Positions 7,936-11,652 of a stretch of 11,652 nt of DNA are shown one piece after another (within the stretch, counting starts at the first letter, position 1; every line of letters starts with the position of its first letter). Location of the stretch: NCBI GenBank assembly GCA_003024985.2, contig PXIH01S0020178.1, one strand, 5' to 3'. The DNA is from Euperipatoides rowelli (Eukaryota; Onychophora; Udeonychophora; Euonychophora; Peripatopsidae). Position numbers and translations under genes: made by a program. Below the pieces are notes generated by a model. The model was not told the origin of the DNA, made no database searches, and saw nothing but the letters and a program-made list of their open reading frames with translations.

Positions 7936-8305
7936 GCTGTAGGGCCACAGTGCGATCTGGTACATCTACCTTGGGGTTTATCTCAGAATCTCTTTGCGGA
8001 GCTAGTGAGCGGGTCGGGTAGACCGTGTAAGCGAAGCTTGGGCGTTGTAGGTGGCACCATAGTCCAGACTAAAGGTTGGGTCGGCTTAATTGTACTGTAT
8101 ATGGATTCGATTTCTTTTTTTTTGTTGGTTAGTTTTGTGTGAGTTGCTATCGTTGGAGAGTACAGAGCCTGGTTAGCCTAGCACTGTACGTTTAGAAAAC
8201 GGCATTTCCTACAATACTGAGCCACAGAGCGGACTCCCCAAACTGCTTGGGGGGCCACGGGCACCCTAGTACATCAAGCCTAATCAGCCGAGCGTCATAA
8301 TTTTA
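7936..8305 (+). other. GC-richer segment, possible leader exon
   Basis: Balanced composition that drops sharply to AT-rich DNA near 8300. Includes the hairpin CCCCAA/TTGGGG (8236-8241 and 8247-8252) and a TAGCCTA at 8174-8180. Open frames crossing 7785-8142 span the proposed intron and are not convincing. It could be the end of the element, with U5-type sequence, or a noncoding exon. Confidence 0.3.
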
Positions 8306-8679
8306 ATATTTGAAAATTTAAAAATTAATAAAAGAATTGCAAACTATAAAAGGCGAAAGATTTATTGCTTGCTTTATTGCAGGTTTTTTTTTTAATTGGA
8401 CTTTTATTGTATTGTGACTATACTGTTTGTTCTAAATATAGTGCCATGATCTTTTTTCTTTTTTAAAAATAAATAATCACNTTATTTAAGGGAATGCATG
8501 TATGAAGAAAACACGGTTAGATTCCGTTATCTGCCCACCAATATTATTATTTTTTCACCCTTTTTTTTTTCATTCTTGGTTTATTAATAGCATTAAATAT
8601 TTTTTAAACATTATTTATTTAAATAATTAGAAGAAATAATTTGAATAAATAGTTTAGTTACTTAATATGCGGATTATAT
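8306..8679. other. AT-rich spacer
   Basis: No gene seen. Contains several homopolymer T runs and the N at 8481. The right hAT-like motif inside it is listed separately. Confidence 0.5.
8518..8543 (-). repeat. hAT-like terminal inverted repeat, right
   Basis: Read on the minus strand from 8543 it is TATTGGTGGGCAGATAACGG, matching the motif at 3566 with one mismatch over the 22-bp core. The pair would bound a roughly 5-kb interval containing retroelement copy 2. The sequences diverge within a few bases inside the motif. Confidence 0.45.
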
Positions 8680-9040
8680 TTTCATTATTGTCAATTCATT
8701 TCTATTATCGCAATAGCTTAAAATATCCCGGTAGTAAAACTTCATAAATATATACTGTAATTATTTTACACATAGCCTAAGTGTATTTCACATTTTGTTT
8801 ATTATAGTGTTTGAGCATAGTGTATTTCACATGTAGTAATAGTTAGGGTTCAGGGTCAGTGTAAAGGTTAGGCATCCAATAAAAATAAAAAAAACAAATG
8901 CGGTATTCCATAACAAAACCAAAGGATTTCAACCACCATTGAAACTATATTTTGAAATCTTGCGGCAGGCACGAGAAATTGTACAATTTGGGTCTAAATA
9001 ATGTCACTTAGCTTTAGTCTTTATTAATCCAGAAAAAAAC
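8680..9040. repeat. Direct repeat A', right copy
   Basis: Same sequence as 1-351, with a TAGCCTA insertion at 8773-8779, a few extra bases near 8849, and a 3-bp loss near 9020. Its right edge (C9040) is where homology to A ends and where the perfect palindrome begins. Its left edge is unknown because A starts at the window edge. Confidence 0.9.
8773..8779. repeat. TA-GCC-TA micro-insertion
   Basis: The right repeat reads acataGCCTAagtg where the left repeat (94-95) reads acataagtg. The same 5-bp gain at a TA is seen twice in copy 2 of the retroelement. Here polarity cannot be settled from a reading frame. Confidence 0.75.
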
Positions 9041-9100
9041 AAGCAAATTGAATCCAAAATACAAATTAAATTTAATTTGTATTTTGGATTCAATTTGCTT
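9041..9100. repeat. Perfect 60-bp palindrome
   Basis: The two 30-bp arms (9041-9070 and 9071-9100) are exact reverse complements with no spacer, starting AAGCAAATTGAATCC and ending GGATTCAATTTGCTT. The symmetry does not extend further on either side. It begins exactly at the end of repeat A'. It could be a MITE-like foldback, a repair junction, or a sequencing/assembly fold-back. Confidence 0.95.
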
Positions 9101-10475
9101 TTATAAAGTATTTGATAATTTTTTTTTAATTACAATAAAATAAAATTACAGACTTGTAGGCTATATTAATTTTAACACTTCATCTTGAATGAAAGTAAAT
9201 TATTTTTTTATTTTCTAAAGCTTAGCAAAAACTTAGGCTACATACAATTACAGTATGTTTGATAATGAGCATAAATTAGCTTTGAGCAAATTATGTTATG
9301 AGTTGTCATTGAGCTTCCAGCAATTCCTTCTAGCACACAGTAAACTGTGGATGCTGTTAAATAATTTGAGCCCTGCTACTACCACTACAACTATTAATAA
9401 AAAGTTAATGTTAATAATAGTAGCCGAATACTAATAATGATATTATTAGCCTACTACTAATAATTTTATGTAGCTGACAGATCATCTTAAATCCTACCAT
9501 TTTGCCCCAACACCTACCCTAAAAGGACACCACTTTAAAAAAATGCCATAACTCATTTCTTGTTGATGGTAATATATTTTTATTTCTTGTAGGTCTACTG
9601 CTTACTAATAAATTTTTCATATTTTACAGCAATATTTTGGCATGAGTTAACTTTTTAATAGAACATAAATAAAAAAATATTGCCTATTGAATAAGTTTAC
9701 TCCATTACCCAAGTTTATGCCAGTCTTTCTTATTTTATTTAACTTAATTTTTAAACAAATAAGTTAGGCCTATTAGTTTACAGTAGCCTACCTTATTAAA
9801 GAATTGTTGATTTCCTTTTTTGTTCATGTTAGCTATTTTACTTGGCTTATTTAAAACCAAATTACCCAGTAATTTAGTTTGTGTAATCTAAGTGCTAAAA
9901 GAATGTTTAAAATAAATAAAACTTTTAGACCCAAATCTTGTTTATATTTATAAAAATGTGTTTAGCTCTCCTAGTAGAAGGCATCTTCTATTTTTGTTAG
10001 AAAATAAATTTAATTTGACAAACCTGTTGTCTGCCTGGTTTCTGCCCAACCCCTAAGATGCATCTCAATCTCTTGTAATCCTAGAGCCTAACACTGTAGT
10101 ATTTACATCAGTTCATGTTTGCTGGAAATCATCTTCATTTAGACAAACTTGTATCACCTTTCCACAACACCAGGATCTTTCAAATTTATTTGAGCCTTCT
10201 TATTCAGTCTGTATAAAATTATAGCAAACCGTATCCAAAAGTCTTGATTTACCAAGTCATGTGTTGAATTGCATTTTTGTGTATATGTCCTAAAGGAAAT
10301 TTTTTCTCTACATTTTTTTCCCAACTCCACTACATTGTTTCTATGGAAACCCCATTTCTAATGATGCCTCCTGAATTATGGGTATAATAAATGCTAACAT
10401 CATTATTGTCCATGTGTGCTGTATGCTTGGATTTTTCACAATTCTCATACTGCATGCAAACTTGTTCCTATTCAG
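9101..10475. other. AT-rich intron-like DNA, no gene seen
   Basis: Long AT-rich stretch with no open frame worth calling. It holds five of the twelve TAGGCTA-type words (9157, 9234, 9447, 9765 as TAGGCCTA, 9784) and a perfect hairpin CTAATAAT-GAT-ATTATTAG (9431-9449) in a region rich in TAA/TAC triplets. It is probably the intron before the exon at 10476. Confidence 0.5.
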
Positions 10476-10565
10476 TTCATCAAGTTGACATTTGAATCAA
10501 AAGCTAACATGAGATTCTATGAGCCAATCTCTTTTGCCAGAGATCAGTTAATTATGGAGCCCACG
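10476..10565 (+). CDS. Probable host exon, 90 bp, phase 0-0
   Basis: The acceptor CTTGTTCCTATTCAG ends at 10475 after a good pyrimidine tract, and the donor ACG|GTAAGC follows 10565. The segment between is exactly 30 codons. Only this frame is open; the other two stop within 18 bases. The peptide begins FIKLTFESKANMRFYEP and ends RDQLIMEPT, with a balanced, folded-protein-like composition. It joins in phase to the 30-nt exon at 11213 to read ...LIMEPT-VDEPVVVKSH. I do not recognise the protein. The strand matches the second exon and is opposite to the 4039-4179 candidate. Confidence 0.6.
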
Positions 10566-11212
10566 GTAAGCTTAAAGACTGTTTGAAAAGTTATTTTTTA
10601 TTATATATTTTTCCACTTAATGCTGGTGTTGCCTAGCAATAATGTTTTGAATTTTTCATTGTAGTTCTTGTCATTTGAAACAATTCATTAAAAAATATTC
10701 ACAAATTATTTTATTTTATAAAATATTGTTACTAGGCCAATATTTATAAGTAATGTTGTAAATTATTAGATAAGAGTGATTACCTTTATTATTATGACTT
10801 GATAGTCAACTGTGGACATGCATTGTATGTTAATAGCAGAGTTGAAATATGGCCAGCAGCAATGATGTTCCATTATTTTTTTTTTTTAATTTTGTCTGTT
10901 GTTGGCATACTTTTGGATCACCTTGAAATTTTCTATCAGGTATTCAGTGATGCAAAAACATCATAATAAGTAGTTGGTAAACGATTCATATTTGGACCAT
11001 TTTATTAATTAATTTATTTATTTATTCTCAAAATTAAAAAGAAGTTCAAATGTCTGCATATTCTTTGATTATCTGTTCAAAGATATTTTTTGAAAATCTG
11101 TACAATTTAACAAGTATTTTTTTTTTAAATTTTTGAAAGTTATTGTAATACGGTAGTTGATTTGTTTTTGTTGGATTCTATTATGGTGCGATTGGTTGAT
11201 TGGGATGTGCAG
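10566..11212 (+). other. Intron between the two exon candidates
   Basis: 647 bp of AT-rich, T-rich sequence from GTAAGC to GGATGTGCAG, stop-dense in all frames. No repeat or RNA gene is evident. Confidence 0.5.
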
Positions 11213-11242
11213 GTTGATGAGCCAGTTGTTGTCAAATCACAT
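11213..11242 (+). CDS. Candidate 30-nt microexon
   Basis: The acceptor GATTGGGATGTGCAG ends at 11212, with T-rich sequence upstream, and the donor CAT|GTAAGA follows 11242. The 10 codons read VDEPVVVKSH in phase 0-0, so the exon can be included or skipped without disturbing the frame. A 30-nt exon is near the lower size limit for ordinary exon definition and is often alternatively spliced. The call depends on the neighbouring exon and on the strength of the splice sites; a chance match is possible for something this short. Confidence 0.5.
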
Positions 11243-11572
11243 GTAAGACATATTATTTAATTTTTCAGAATTGTTATTATTTAATTTTACTTGTATTATA
11301 CATTGCATTTAAAATTCCATGCTTATGTGTTTCAAATAATTAGCTAAAATATTATTTTTAAAAACTTGCTTTGCCAGCTTGTATGGTTTCTAGGTTAGCC
11401 TAAGGCCATATACTTAAAAATTGGATTTAAAAATAAATAAAAAATATGCTTGTAAGCCTACAAAATTAATTTTCTCTATAAATATTTTTATTAAACTTTC
11501 TTTAAAATTAGTATTTCAATTTAAAATTCATGAATAAAAGCAAAAATGATATTATTGATGTAAAATACTGTA
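11243..11572. other. AT-rich intron-like DNA, no gene seen
   Basis: No frame or splice pair is convincing. Contains the last TAGCCTA word (11396-11402). Confidence 0.4.
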
Positions 11573-11652
11573 TACAGTAAAACCTGTCTTGAGAGACCAC
11601 CCCTTCTGCCATGAAATAACAGTCTTTCAAAACAGGTGGTCTCTCAAAAGAA
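11573..11652 (+). mobile_element. Left end of a pogo-like (Tc1/mariner) element
   Basis: TA at 11573-11574 followed by CAGTAAAACCTGTCTTGAGA. This matches the style of pogo/Tigger ends (CAGT.(G/A)AACC after a TA target). Inside is an inverted repeat, TTGAGAGACCACC at 11589-11601 and its exact complement at 11635-11647, as in many short non-autonomous pogo derivatives in invertebrates. The element runs off the window. Confidence 0.55.

Noticed and set aside
8052-8059. TGGCACCA as a primer binding site
   Set aside because: The same 8-mer occurs inside the integrase-tail frames and after the polypurine tracts, and I cannot match it to a tRNA 3' end.
7785-8142. Two overlapping plus-strand frames of 78 and 89 codons
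   Set aside because: They cross the proposed acceptor at 7935 and begin inside low-complexity intron-like sequence; no recognisable domain.
10362-10388. Short ORF and possible exon with donor GTATAA
   Set aside because: No acceptor next to it and a weak donor; too short to support.
1-11652. CRISPR array, rRNA or tRNA genes
   Set aside because: No regularly spaced repeats and no recognisable tRNA or rRNA core on either strand.

Overview
The window looks like AT-rich nuclear DNA from an animal, most likely a marine invertebrate (low confidence). The grounds are GT-AG splice signals around short phase-0 exons, a degenerate Ty3/gypsy-type retrotransposon, a pogo-like transposon end and a high density of TAGGCTA/TAGCCTA words. 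There is no bacterial-style gene organisation, and most of the long open frames are decayed retroelement pieces or their antisense shadows.

Layout: 1-533 is AT-rich flank, and 1-351 of it recurs as a direct repeat at 8680-9040. A single N (534) opens a block, 535-3252, closed by another single N (3253). The block holds retroelement copy 1: a broken gag-like region (537-2104), a GPY/F integrase-tail frame (2101-2460), a polypurine tract and 3' noncoding sequence. The 92 bp just before the first N (442-533) and the 92 bp just after the second N (3254-3345) are identical, so the whole block looks like a contig placed inside an otherwise continuous sequence.

From 3346 the flank continues, with a hAT-like inverted terminal motif at 3566 and an exon-like minus-strand segment (4039-4179). 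Retroelement copy 2 follows, with a truncated 5' end (4207-6520). Downstream of it lies a more GC-rich stretch with a TATA box, polyadenylation signals and a well-formed 343-bp intron (7060-8300), possibly the element's long LTR or leader. Then come the inverse partner of the hAT-like motif (8518-8543), direct repeat A' (8680-9040) and a perfect 60-bp palindrome that starts exactly where A' ends. The last 2.5 kb is AT-rich intron-like DNA with two good plus-strand exon candidates (10476-10565 and the 30-nt 11213-11242). It ends in the start of a pogo-like element (11575 onward).

The most unusual signal is a set of 5-bp insertions turning TA into TA-GGC-TA or TA-GCC-TA. Three can be seen directly as presence/absence differences between duplicated copies, two of them breaking a frame that is open in the other copy. 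The 7-mer occurs 11 times in the window, plus one TAGGCCTA. The pattern is what excision footprints of a TA-targeting transposon would look like.
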